Positions 43,797-53,000 of a stretch of 64,000 nt of DNA are shown one piece after another. Under the pieces are notes generated by a model that made no database searches, was not told the origin of the DNA, and was given only the letters and a program-made list of their open reading frames with translations. The translations under genes and the position numbers were made by a program. The stretch comes from Bog-950 sp046329515. Lineage in GTDB: Bacteria > Bacteroidota > Bacteroidia > Chitinophagales > LD1. Each line of letters opens with the position of its first letter. Position 1 is the stretch's first letter. The DNA lies in the NCBI GenBank assembly GCA_046329515.1, contig JAXLUM010000004.1, positions 186,001 through 250,000 of the forward strand. The letters are read 5' to 3'.

Positions 43797-45188
43797 ATGA
43801 AAAAGTTCATGCTTCCTTTTTTACTACTGGCACTTATAGCCGGTGTTTCTTCATGTGTGAAAGATAAGTTTGATGCCCCACCGGCATTTGGCGAAGACCC
43901 GGATATTGTAGTGAATTTCTCCATAGATTCTTTAAAGGCCCGCTACGCAACAGCGCCGGTGCAGATAAAAGAAGACCTGGTGATTTCAGCTGTTGTAGTA
44001 GCTGACGACAAAAGCGGAAACCTGTACAAACAGGTAATAATACAGGACAGCACCGGCGGTATTGCCCTGTTAGTAGATGGCTCATACCTTTATGGTGATA
44101 TGCCCATTGGCCGCCGCATATTTATTAAGCTGAAAGATTTGTGGGTAGGTAACTACCACGGTGTTCACCAACTTGGCGGTTACATTCAACAGGACGGTTC
44201 AGTAGGTGGTATAACCGGAGGCCGCGTTAATGATTATATATTAAAAGGCAAATGGGGTATACCTGTAGAACCTAAGGCGGTTAAAATTAACCAGCTAAAC
44301 GCTTCGTATATCAATACCCTTATTGCATTAGATGGTGTTGAATTTGCCACTGCCGATGCCGGAAAGCCTTTTGCTGATGCCTTCAATCTTCAATCGCTTT
44401 CGCGCACTGTTAAAGATTGCAATGGTGGTAATGTTGTAGCTTACACCAGCGGCTATTCTACTTTTGCCAACAAGCTTACCCCAAGCGGCAACGGCCGTAT
44501 GATTGCTATTTACAGCGTTTACAATGCTACTTCGCAGTTAATCATCCGTGACCCATCAGACCTTACTATGGACACTACCCGTTGTGGCGGTTCTGTTGTA
44601 AGCAACGGTAACGGCTTATTAGGTGTTAGCACTTCATACAGCGGCGCTGATGTAACCCTGCCTGCTAACAAAATCATTCGCGGTATTGTTATTTCTGATA
44701 AAGACCACGGCAACATTGACCCTAAGAACGTAGTAATACAGGATAGCACCGGCGGTATTGTGGTGCGTTTTTCAGGCACACACAACTTTGCTTTAAATGA
44801 TGAACTGCAAATTGATGTTAGCGGCCAAACCTTAACTTCATACAACGGCTTAATTGAAATTATAAATGTACCACTTGCCAATGCTACGGTAGTTGGTACC
44901 GGCACTATTACCCCGCGCGTAGCTACGGTGCAGCAGGTGCTGGCTAATTCTACTGCATGGGAAAGCACCTTAATTACTGTTGTAAATGCTACCATTAGCG
45001 GCACAGGTACAACTTACAGCGGCAGCAAAACACTTACTGATATTACAGGTAACATGACCCTGTACACCCGCACACAGGCTACCTTTAGTGGCGCTAACTT
45101 CCCTACGGGTAATGTTTCAGTTACAGGTTTTCTTTCCGATTTTAACGGGGTGCAGTTCCAGTTAAGAGATACAACAGATGTAAACTAA
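43797..45188 (+). CDS. DUF5689-domain lipoprotein with OB-fold-like repeats
   Basis: A 463-residue lipoprotein with lipobox VSSC (Cys 20). Two related DUF5689-type segments are visible: residues about 40-260 with KQVIIQDSTGGIALLVDGS, and 270-463 with NVVIQDSTGGIVVRFSG; both carry the QDSTGGI signature typical of OB-fold-like nucleic-acid or sugar binding modules in this family. It is encoded directly behind a TonB receptor, in the position usual for surface lipoproteins that deliver ligand to the receptor. The family function is unknown. Confidence 0.82.
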   Translation: MKKFMLPFLLLALIAGVSSCVKDKFDAPPAFGEDPDIVVNFSIDSLKARYATAPVQIKEDLVISAVVVADDKSGNLYKQVIIQDSTGGIALLVDGSYLYGDMPIGRRIFIKLKDLWVGNYHGVHQLGGYIQQDGSVGGITGGRVNDYILKGKWGIPVEPKAVKINQLNASYINTLIALDGVEFATADAGKPFADAFNLQSLSRTVKDCNGGNVVAYTSGYSTFANKLTPSGNGRMIAIYSVYNATSQLIIRDPSDLTMDTTRCGGSVVSNGNGLLGVSTSYSGADVTLPANKIIRGIVISDKDHGNIDPKNVVIQDSTGGIVVRFSGTHNFALNDELQIDVSGQTLTSYNGLIEIINVPLANATVVGTGTITPRVATVQQVLANSTAWESTLITVVNATISGTGTTYSGSKTLTDITGNMTLYTRTQATFSGANFPTGNVSVTGFLSDFNGVQFQLRDTTDVN

Positions 45189-45210
45189 GAAGCAATAAAC
45201 TAATAAACCG

Positions 45211-45244
45211 AACGGGTTCTTTCAAAAAGAGGGAACCCGTTTTT
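45211..45244. terminator. Bidirectional rho-independent terminator
   Basis: AACGGGTTC (45211-45219) / GAACCCGTT (45233-45241) stem with a 13-base loop and a T-run to the right, between the converging DUF5689 gene and the hypothetical gene at 45243. Its T-run overlaps the stop of the latter. Confidence 0.75.
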
Positions 45245-45701
45245 ATTTCCAGAATTTCCACCAGCCTTTTTCTTCTTCTTTTTTGGCTTCTTCCACTTGC
45301 TGATAATACCAGGGGTCGGTAATTTTTACAGCATTAATAAGAATTTGGGCAAGTTCCATAGGCGGCCCTTGCGATTGTTCTCCGTAAACCACGCGGAAGG
45401 AATAATCCACCTCCCCGTTATCGCTATTAAATATGAGCGTAAGGCGACATTCGCGGCCTACGCGGTCAGGAAACTTCAATACCCCTGCATAGTCGAAAAT
45501 GTTTTCATCCACCGTCATCATCAGCGCATCAAAGTGGCCCGCATGTGAAATGCCCTGCATAAGTGGCAAATCAGGGCCTTGGGTTCCTCCGTTACCTTTG
45601 CGGTGCACAGTCCCTCTTTTCTCCAGTAATATGAAGAGCGGGGTTTTATCGCCAACTTCAAGTGTAATTAATACTTTATCTATAAGGTGCTTCGTAAACA
45701 T
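45243..45701 (-). CDS. Conserved-looking hypothetical protein
   Basis: A 152-residue soluble protein without signal peptide or membrane helix. Visible are a beta-rich body with VGDKTPLFILLEKRGTVHRKG at 17-37, a Gly-rich loop GGTQGPDLPLMQGISHAGHF, a C-terminal helix AQILINAVKITDPWYYQQVEEA and a final amphipathic tail KKEEEKGWWKFWK. The Trp/Lys-rich tail may bind a membrane or a partner. I do not recognise the family; gene context gives no clue. Confidence 0.5.
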   Translation of the reverse strand: MFTKHLIDKVLITLEVGDKTPLFILLEKRGTVHRKGNGGTQGPDLPLMQGISHAGHFDALMMTVDENIFDYAGVLKFPDRVGRECRLTLIFNSDNGEVDYSFRVVYGEQSQGPPMELAQILINAVKITDPWYYQQVEEAKKEEEKGWWKFWK

Positions 45702-45773
45702 GTATGGGATTTTCGAACGGAAAGTAGAAAAACGCTACAGATTTGACAGATTGCGGATGGGGTAAAAAAAATT

Positions 45774-45802
45774 TTGTGCTTAAGTATAATTTTCTATTCT
45801 TG
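45774..45802 (+). promoter_or_regulatory. Probable promoter of the START-like protein gene
   Basis: TTG at 45774-45776, an 18-base spacer and TATTCTTG at 45795-45802, one base off TAnnTTTG. The ATG follows 42 bases later. Confidence 0.4.
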
Positions 45803-45844
45803 CACCCATACCCGGACCTAACAAACACGTTTTAATTATTAGAA

Positions 45845-46222
45845 ATGGCACGTAAACAGTATACTTTAGAATATATAGTTCATTCTTCACCGGCAATTTT
45901 ATTTGAGTTTTTAACCCAAACTACCAACCTGGCCCAGTGGTTTTCTGACTACTGCGATTCTTCAGGCGATATCTTCATTTTCGGTTGGGGTGGCAGCTAC
46001 CAAAGGGCAAAACAAATTGAGTTAATAGAAGACCAGTTTGTAAAGTACCATTGGGAAGACAGCCCTAAAAACGAATTTTTCAGCTTTAAGGTCTATAAAT
46101 CCGAAATAAGCAACGAAACGGTATTGGAAATAACCGATTTTGCTGAAGCCAAGGAAATTAAGGAGCAAACCTTTCTTTGGGATAAGCAGGTGGAAGATTT
46201 GAAGCATGCCATTGGTGCATAG
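45845..46222 (+). CDS. START/AHSA1-like domain protein
   Basis: A 125-residue protein with a START/SRPBCC-like fold: first strand RKQYTLEYIVHSSPAILFEFL, TNLAQWFSDYCDSSGD helix-turn, then strands IFIFGWGGSY, VKYHWEDSPKNEFFSFKVY and VLEITDFAEA, and the long C-terminal helix KEQTFLWDKQVEDLKHAIG. It is a usual small single-domain protein of this phylum; a ligand-binding role is assumed from the fold. It starts at an ATG after a promoter-like sequence and is followed after 36 bases by the LptF/G-type permease gene. Confidence 0.7.
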   Translation: MARKQYTLEYIVHSSPAILFEFLTQTTNLAQWFSDYCDSSGDIFIFGWGGSYQRAKQIELIEDQFVKYHWEDSPKNEFFSFKVYKSEISNETVLEITDFAEAKEIKEQTFLWDKQVEDLKHAIGA

Positions 46223-46258
46223 CACAATCACTTTTCTACCTTAGCGTTTTATAACGCG

Positions 46259-47695
46259 ATGAAAAAGCTAGACAAGCTTGTAATCAAGAATTTTATAGGG
46301 CCGTTTATACTCACCTTCTGTATAGCGCAGTTTGTGCTTGTTATGCAGTTTTTGTGGAAGTATGTTGATGACCTTGTAGGCAAGGGCCTCAGCACACCGG
46401 TGTTGCTGGAACTGCTGCTGTATGCTTCGGCGCGCCTGGTGCCACTGGCCTTGCCTTTGGCTGTACTGCTTTCCTCCATTATGACCTTCGGCTCCTTTGG
46501 CGAAAACTATGAGTTAACAGCGGTTAAGTCTGCAGGTATTTCTTTACTGCGCTTTATGCGGGCGCTAATCGTTACCGTTATAGGCATCAGCATTTTTGCG
46601 TTTGTGTTTTCAAACAACCTGTTGCCTAAAGCCAATTTAAAGTTCGGGGCCTTACTATACGATATACGCCATCAAAAGCCTACCGTGGCCTTAAAGCCGG
46701 GCATATTCTACAGCGGCATAACGGGCTTTTACATTAAGGTAGCCAGTAAGGACGATGAAACCAATACCCTTTATAACCTTACGGTTTACGACCACACCAG
46801 CGGCAAGGGTAACGACCATGTTATAACGGCACAAAAGGGGCAAATGACCCAGGATGAACAAGCCATGGCGCTTACGTTGAAACTGGAGAACGGAAAACAG
46901 TACCGCGAAATTGAACCAAAGGACCCTAAAGAGGAGAACCACTACGAGATGATTGCTACCACCTTTAGTTCGTGGGAGAAGCGTTTTGACCTTAGCCAGT
47001 TTAAATTGAACCGTACAGATGAAAACTTTTTTAAGGACCTGAAGCAAATGCTTGGCCTTGATGAGCTGTTGAAGCAGATTGATACTATACGAATTGAAGA
47101 AGGTAAATTGAAACAGGCGCAGGTAGAAAATATACGGGTGCAGTTGGGTTTTTCGCGCTTTGGGCTCGATACGCAGCAGCTGGCTGCCGTACCCCAGGTT
47201 GGCGGCATTAACGATATACCCGAATTGCTGAACGGTTATAATACTACCGATAAAATACGCATTATGGAGCGCGCTATGAACAAGGCCCGCAACGTAAAGA
47301 ACTATACAGATGTGTTGGATAAGCAAATACACTACAAGGAGAAAGACCTTACCAGTTACGAGGTAGAGGTGCAACGTAAATTTACCTTGAGCATAGCCTG
47401 TATCGTTTTGTTTTTTATAGGCGCTCCACTGGGTTCCATTATCCGCAAGGGTGGCTTAGGCTGGCCGTTGTTTTACAGTGTTCTGTTTTTCATTTTATAC
47501 CACGTTACCTCTATAATAGGGGAGAAGCTGACCGAGAATGATGTTACCACCACCTTCGGCGGTATGTGGCTTTCTACCTTTGTGCTGCTGCCCATTGGTA
47601 TTTTCCTAACGCTTAAAGCCACGCAGGATAGCCGCCTGTATAGCACTGATTTTTACCGCAACGCCATTCGCCGGTTAAAAAGTAAAACAAACTAG
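46259..47695 (+). CDS. LptF/LptG-family lipopolysaccharide export permease
   Basis: A 478-residue YjgP/YjgQ-type membrane protein. Three N-terminal helices (about 12-36, 55-80, 98-120) start with KKLDKLVIKNFIGPFILTFC, then a large periplasmic jellyroll region (about 130-380), and a second trio of helices near the end (PLGSIIRKGGLGWPLFYSVL, GGMWLSTFVLLPIGIFLTL). It is one half of the LptB2FG exporter that extracts LPS from the inner membrane. It is followed by one base, then the PAP2 gene, and a third glycosyltransferase gene, forming an envelope-lipid operon. Confidence 0.88.
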   Translation: MKKLDKLVIKNFIGPFILTFCIAQFVLVMQFLWKYVDDLVGKGLSTPVLLELLLYASARLVPLALPLAVLLSSIMTFGSFGENYELTAVKSAGISLLRFMRALIVTVIGISIFAFVFSNNLLPKANLKFGALLYDIRHQKPTVALKPGIFYSGITGFYIKVASKDDETNTLYNLTVYDHTSGKGNDHVITAQKGQMTQDEQAMALTLKLENGKQYREIEPKDPKEENHYEMIATTFSSWEKRFDLSQFKLNRTDENFFKDLKQMLGLDELLKQIDTIRIEEGKLKQAQVENIRVQLGFSRFGLDTQQLAAVPQVGGINDIPELLNGYNTTDKIRIMERAMNKARNVKNYTDVLDKQIHYKEKDLTSYEVEVQRKFTLSIACIVLFFIGAPLGSIIRKGGLGWPLFYSVLFFILYHVTSIIGEKLTENDVTTTFGGMWLSTFVLLPIGIFLTLKATQDSRLYSTDFYRNAIRRLKSKTN

Positions 47696-47696
47696 C

Positions 47697-48344
47697 GTGA
47701 AAGCTTTTCTACGCGAGAATCACTTCTTTCTGCTGATGTATTTCTTGTTTTTGGTAGTGGGGGGCATTGTGCTTTTCAAATATGAAAAAGGCGATGAGAT
47801 AATTTATTTCAACAGCCTGCACACCTCTACGCTTAACTACGTTTTTCTGTACTTAACCAAACTGGCAGAGCTGCCGGCCATTATTTTAATTCTGCTTATA
47901 ACCCTGTTTTACAGTTATGGCAAAGGGCTGCTGCTGCTTGCCAATAACTTAACCGTGTTTGCCGTAGTGCAATTTTTGAAGAAGGTTGTTTTTGCCGCCG
48001 AGGTGCGCCCTTCTCTTTTTTTTGAAAATAAACTGCAGCTTGATTTTATACCGGGGCTTTTGGTACTAAAGCATAACAGCTTCCCCAGCGGGCACACAGC
48101 AGGCGCTTTTGCCTTGTTTTTTCTTTTAAGTGTAATGGTGAAAGATAAGCGGTGGAGTGTTCTTTTCTTCTTCCTGGCTTTGTTGGTGGGCGTATCAAGG
48201 GTATATCTTTTGCAGCATTTCTTCCGCGATGTTTATGCGGGCTCCATAGTGGCTATGGTGGTAAGCTGCGTTTTCTGGTTAACTTTCGCACAATCCCGGT
48301 TTTACCAAAACCTTAAATGGAAAGATAAATCGCTGTTTAAATGA
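47697..48344 (+). CDS. PAP2-family membrane phosphatase
   Basis: A 215-residue integral membrane lipid phosphatase with about six helices. The three PAP2 motifs are present: K-x6-RP as KKVVFAAEVRPS (about 99-110), NSFPSGHTAGAF (127-138, catalytic His in SGH) and SRVYLLQHFFRDVYAGSI (167-184). It could dephosphorylate undecaprenyl pyrophosphate or lipid A, or phosphatidic acid. GTG start, one base after the permease stop codon, and 4-bp overlap (ATGA) with the next gene, so it is in an operon with LptF/G and the glycosyltransferase. Confidence 0.85.
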   Translation: MKAFLRENHFFLLMYFLFLVVGGIVLFKYEKGDEIIYFNSLHTSTLNYVFLYLTKLAELPAIILILLITLFYSYGKGLLLLANNLTVFAVVQFLKKVVFAAEVRPSLFFENKLQLDFIPGLLVLKHNSFPSGHTAGAFALFFLLSVMVKDKRWSVLFFFLALLVGVSRVYLLQHFFRDVYAGSIVAMVVSCVFWLTFAQSRFYQNLKWKDKSLFK

Positions 48345-50002
48345 TTGACGGATTTATTAAAAGAGTTACGCAATTCCCCACCCAGTTTTTTTTGGTGGTA
48401 ATAGGGCTATTACTTTTTGTGCCCTTTATTGGCTCAGTGCATTTGTTTGATTGGGATGAAATAAACTTTGCCGAAAGCGCCCGCGAAATGCTGGTTACCC
48501 ACAACTGGCGCATGGTGCAAATAGATTATCAGCCCTTTTTTGAAAAGCCGCCGCTGTTTATCTGGCTGCAGGCTTTATCAATGAAATACTATGGCGTAAA
48601 TGAATTTGCCGCGCGCCTGCCCAATGCCATTTGCGGGGTTATTACTTTGCTGGTATTGTTTAACGTAGGACGCACGGTTTTTAAATCGCAGTTAGGTGTG
48701 CTGTGGGCGTTAATGTTTGGCTGTTCTATTTTGCCGCATATCTATTTTAAAAGCGGTTTAATTGACCCCGTATTTAACCTGCTTATATTTTTAGGTATTT
48801 ACTTTTTATACAAGGTAACTACCATTAATGATTTTGAACCGGGAAAGACATCGCGCCGCAACAGGCGTTACAATGTGCTGCTATCGGCTTTATTTATTGG
48901 ACTGGCCACACTAACCAAAGGGCCGGTAGCCATTTTAATTATTGTAGTAACCGGCGCTGTTTACTTTTTCGCCAACCGCGGTAAACTAAAGTTTGAAGTA
49001 GGCGATATGCTGGTATGGTGGTTGGCCGTTGCTGCTATAGTTAGCGCCTGGATAAGCTTTATTATTAAAGCAGACGGTGTAAACTTTATAAACGAATTTA
49101 TGGCTTACCAGGTGCGTTTGCTGCGCACTGCCGATGCCGGGCATGGAGGGCCTTTTTATTATCACCTCATTGTATTGCTTATAGGGGTCTTTCCGGCTTC
49201 CACACTTATATGGACTACGTTTAAGAAGAATGTATTTGATGATGCCAACCAAAATTCGTTTAAGCATTGGATGATATACCTGCTTTGTGTGGTGCTGGTA
49301 ATCTTCTCTATAGTGCGTACCAAAATTATTCACTACAGCAGCCTTTGCTGGTACCCTATTACCTTTCTAGCAGCCTATTACCTTAACCATTTGTTTGATA
49401 AGCGCGTTACCTGGAACTGGAAACAAACTGTGCCCTTACTTACCTTGGGTATGCTTATAGTTATTGCGCTTACCGCCGGTGTTTTCTTAATTCAAAACCC
49501 GAAAATATTTATTGATTATGTGAAGGACCCTTTTGCGGTTGAGAATTTAAAAGCACAGGTATACTGGACGCGTAACGATTTATTTTTTGGCTTAGGCTAT
49601 ATTGTTTGTATTATAATAGCCATACTGCTTATTCACGCAAAGCATTTAAAGTGGGGCACTTACCTTTTAATTATAAGCAGCACATTATTCGTTAATACAC
49701 TAATGAATTTAATTGTGCCGCGTGTAGAGAAGTACAGCCAAAACGCGCACATTGAATTTTTAATAAGCAAGCAGAACGAGGATTGCATTGTGCGCACGGC
49801 AGAGTTTAAAAGTTACGCGCCTTATTTCTATAGTCGTAAGCGTCCGCCTTCTGATGAGGATTCCACAAAAACGGTTTACGTAGTTACTAAAATCAACAAG
49901 CTTCAGCAGTGCTTGCAGAACGAACCCGATTTGGTGGAGCTTTACAGAAAGAATGGGTTTGTGTTTTTAAGGAAGGGCGCAGAAGTAACTCCTCAACATT
50001 AG
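48341..50002 (+). CDS. ArnT/PMT-type membrane glycosyltransferase
   Basis: A 553-residue GT-C enzyme of the ArnT/PMT group. The first loop has DWDEINFAESAREML (38-52), with the acidic DE catalytic motif, and the second loop EKPPLFIWLQALSMKY, as in ArnT-like lipid A modifying transferases. About ten membrane helices follow, then a soluble C-terminal domain with FYSRKRPPSDEDS. It probably transfers a sugar from a polyprenyl carrier to a lipid or protein at the periplasmic face. The neighbouring PAP2 and LptF/G genes support a role in envelope lipid decoration. Confidence 0.85.
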   Translation: MIDGFIKRVTQFPTQFFLVVIGLLLFVPFIGSVHLFDWDEINFAESAREMLVTHNWRMVQIDYQPFFEKPPLFIWLQALSMKYYGVNEFAARLPNAICGVITLLVLFNVGRTVFKSQLGVLWALMFGCSILPHIYFKSGLIDPVFNLLIFLGIYFLYKVTTINDFEPGKTSRRNRRYNVLLSALFIGLATLTKGPVAILIIVVTGAVYFFANRGKLKFEVGDMLVWWLAVAAIVSAWISFIIKADGVNFINEFMAYQVRLLRTADAGHGGPFYYHLIVLLIGVFPASTLIWTTFKKNVFDDANQNSFKHWMIYLLCVVLVIFSIVRTKIIHYSSLCWYPITFLAAYYLNHLFDKRVTWNWKQTVPLLTLGMLIVIALTAGVFLIQNPKIFIDYVKDPFAVENLKAQVYWTRNDLFFGLGYIVCIIIAILLIHAKHLKWGTYLLIISSTLFVNTLMNLIVPRVEKYSQNAHIEFLISKQNEDCIVRTAEFKSYAPYFYSRKRPPSDEDSTKTVYVVTKINKLQQCLQNEPDLVELYRKNGFVFLRKGAEVTPQH

Positions 50003-50015
50003 AAAGTAAAGACAT

Positions 50016-50047
50016 AAAAAAGGGCTCCTTTGGGGAGCCCTTTTTTA
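50016..50047. terminator. Bidirectional rho-independent terminator
   Basis: Perfect stem AAAAAAGGGCTCC (50016-50028) / GGAGCCCTTTTTT (50034-50046) between the converging glycosyltransferase and M43 protease genes. Confidence 0.92.
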
Positions 50048-50064
50048 TTTATAGCGATGTGAGC

Positions 50065-53000
50065 TTACTCTTTCACCAAACGCAGGGTTCTGTTGCCTGC
50101 AGGTGTGCTGATGCGAACCAGGTAAACACCTTGCGGTAATTCGCTTAAGGTAATTTGCTCTGTTCCGCTTTGGAATTCATTCAAGCCTTTATTCCATAAC
50201 AACTGGCCAATGCCGTTAAACATTTCCAGTTCTACGTGCTGCGGCTTGGTTAATTCCAGCTTAACGTTTACGCTTTGTGTAGCCGGGTTAGGGAACATTT
50301 GAATAGATACCAGGTTATCGATATCGTTAATGCCTACTGCTATAAGTGTAACAGTGCCAATTTTTACGCAACCGCTGTTATCAGTAACAGTAACGGTGTA
50401 ACTACCGGCAGCAAGGTTGCTTGCTGTTTGCGTAGTCGCGCCTGTGCTCCACGAATAGCTGTATGGCGTTGTGCCACCACCCGGGTTAGCCGTAGCCGAG
50501 CCGTTGTTTTGTCCCTGGTTAGGTTCAACAGTGGTAATGCTTAACGTTATAGAAGAGTTATCGGTAACGCTGGCACTGTTTATGTTTTTGCAACCGTTAG
50601 CATCAGTAATAGTTACGGTGTAAGCGCCTGCGGCAATATTGGTAATGTCTTCAGTTAAAGCACCGTTGCTCCACTGGAAGGTGTATGGCGCAGTGCCACC
50701 CAATACCGTAACATTTATTTGTGCGGCTATTTGGCAAGTGCCATCGGTAGGGCTAAGTACTGATGTTGGACCCGATTGGCTGCTTATTTGTGTTGTTGAA
50801 ACCGCAGTGCATCCGCTGCCGTCAATAACCGTAACTGTATAACTGCCGCCGGCAAGGTTTGAAATCGATTGAGCGTTAGCCCCTGTACTCCAGGTAAAGC
50901 TGTAATTGCCATTGCCACCGGTTACACTTGCGGTTGCTGTGCCATTATTTGTGCCACAGGTTGCAGCAGTTGTAGCAATGTTAATGTTCATTTGCGCAGG
51001 GTTGGTAAGCGTTACAGACTGCACCGCAATACAAGATTGCGCATCAGTAACTGTTACCACATAAGTGCCTGCACCTACGTTTGAAATAGAAGCAGTGTTG
51101 CCCCCTGTATTCCAGCTATACGAATAAGGTGTTGAACCACCCGTTGCCGAAGCTATAGCGCCGCCATTGCTTCCTCCATAACAGGTAGGCGAAGTAGGCG
51201 TTACGCTAACTGTTGGTGCGCCCTGGTTGCTTATAGTAGCCACATTGGTAACTGAACATCCGCCTGCATCGGTAACGGTTAAGTTATAACCGCCCGCCGC
51301 AACGTTGCTTATAGTTGCTGTAGAGCCGCCATTGCTCCAGTTATAACTGTAAGGGCTTGTGCCGCCGCTTACGGTTGCCGTTGCCGAACCGTTTGAGGAA
51401 CCGCAGTTGGCATTAGTAGTATTGAATGTAACGCTAAGGTTTACGTTACTGCTGGTAAGCGTAGTAGTTGCACTGGCAGTGCAACCGTTGCTGTTGGTAA
51501 TGGTAACGCTGTAAGTGCCCGCGCCAAGGTTTGATAATGAACCTGAGGTAGCGCCATTGTTCCAGGTATAAGTTATACCAAAGTTGCCGTTGTTAGGCAC
51601 TGCTACAGCCTGGCCGTTGTTTTGGCCGCAGGTAGCATTGGTGGCATTAATAGTTACACCCAGGTTGCTGTTTTGGTTGTTAACCGTCATTGACAGGGTA
51701 GCTGTACAACTATTAGCATCAGTTACGGTTACACTGTACGAGCCCGGACCAACGTTGTTAAGCGTTTGGGTAGTGGCGTTGTTGTTCCAGTGGTAAACAT
51801 AGCCGCCTGCACCACCTGTTGCCGTAACGCTGGCTGAACCGTTTTGTTGGTTACATACCGCATCGTTAACGTTTGGCGCTAATGATAACGGGCCCAGTGG
51901 CTGGCTGATATTTACTGAAGCTGTTGTTGAGCACTGGTGGTTATCAGTAACGGTAACCATGTAAGTGCCTGCAGGTTTGTTGCTTATGCTGGCTGTTGAA
52001 CCGCCACCGCTCCAGCTATAGGTGTAAGGCGAAGTGCCGCCTGCAGGGGTTACAGTAGCCGAACCGGTTGATGCACCATAACAACCTACCGCATTAGATG
52101 AAGTAGTTGCCGTTGGATTAGCATAAACCGTAATGTAAGATGTTTGCGTTACGGTATTAGGTCCGCCTGCGTTAGAAGCCGTAAGTGACACATTATAGGT
52201 GCCTGGCGTATTATAGGTAACTGTTGGGTTTTGCGTTGTAGATGCTGTTGGTGAACCGCCGGGGAATGCCCAGGTATATGAAGTAGGGCTACCTGTAGAA
52301 GTGCTGGTGAAGTTTACGGTACCGCCTGCACAAACACTGGTTTTGTTAGAAGTAAAGGATGCCGTTGGTGCCTGGGTAGATGAACCTGTGCAAAGAATAG
52401 GCAGTGCAAAAATGTCAAGGTCGTTACCTGCGCCGTAGGTGTCAGAAAACGGGTGCCATGTTTGGTCGTCCCATTGGTTATAACCATAATCAGGTGCTGG
52501 TGATGAAAACAGGCTGGAAACTACTGTTACCGTATCGCCTGCTGCTGTAGGCAAATCATAACCTACAAAAAAGTTGCCTGTAACCGTTGGAGGTGTAGTA
52601 AAGGTAACTGTAGTAACACCAGTGGTTGAAAGCGATGAAATGGTTTTGCTTTGCGTAGCCAGCACGGTGCCCGGTGTACCGCCGGTGCCGGTTGCGTCCC
52701 ACACTTTAACGTTAATAGTGTGCGTTGCAGGTAATGGGCTAATAGCCTTAATAAAATAGAACAATGCGCCGGTAACCTGCGCTGTTGTAGTGTTAGGGTA
52801 GTATTCAGCCATTGCAAGGTCGCCAAGGCTGTTGTTACCTGTAACGTAGCCTGTGTAGCCGTTGCTTAACTGGTAATAAGTAAGGGTATCAGCAGTTAAA
52901 AAGTTCGAAAGCGTATCGCAGCTTTGCGCACCTGCGCTTACTACAGTTATGTATGCTGTTTTTGTAACGGTGTTACCGCCATTGGCATTTGATGCCGTTA

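Noticed and set aside
46691..47374. Minus-strand 227-codon open frame in the LptF/G gene
   Set aside because: It has no family motif, and the plus-strand permease and its operon neighbours explain the region.
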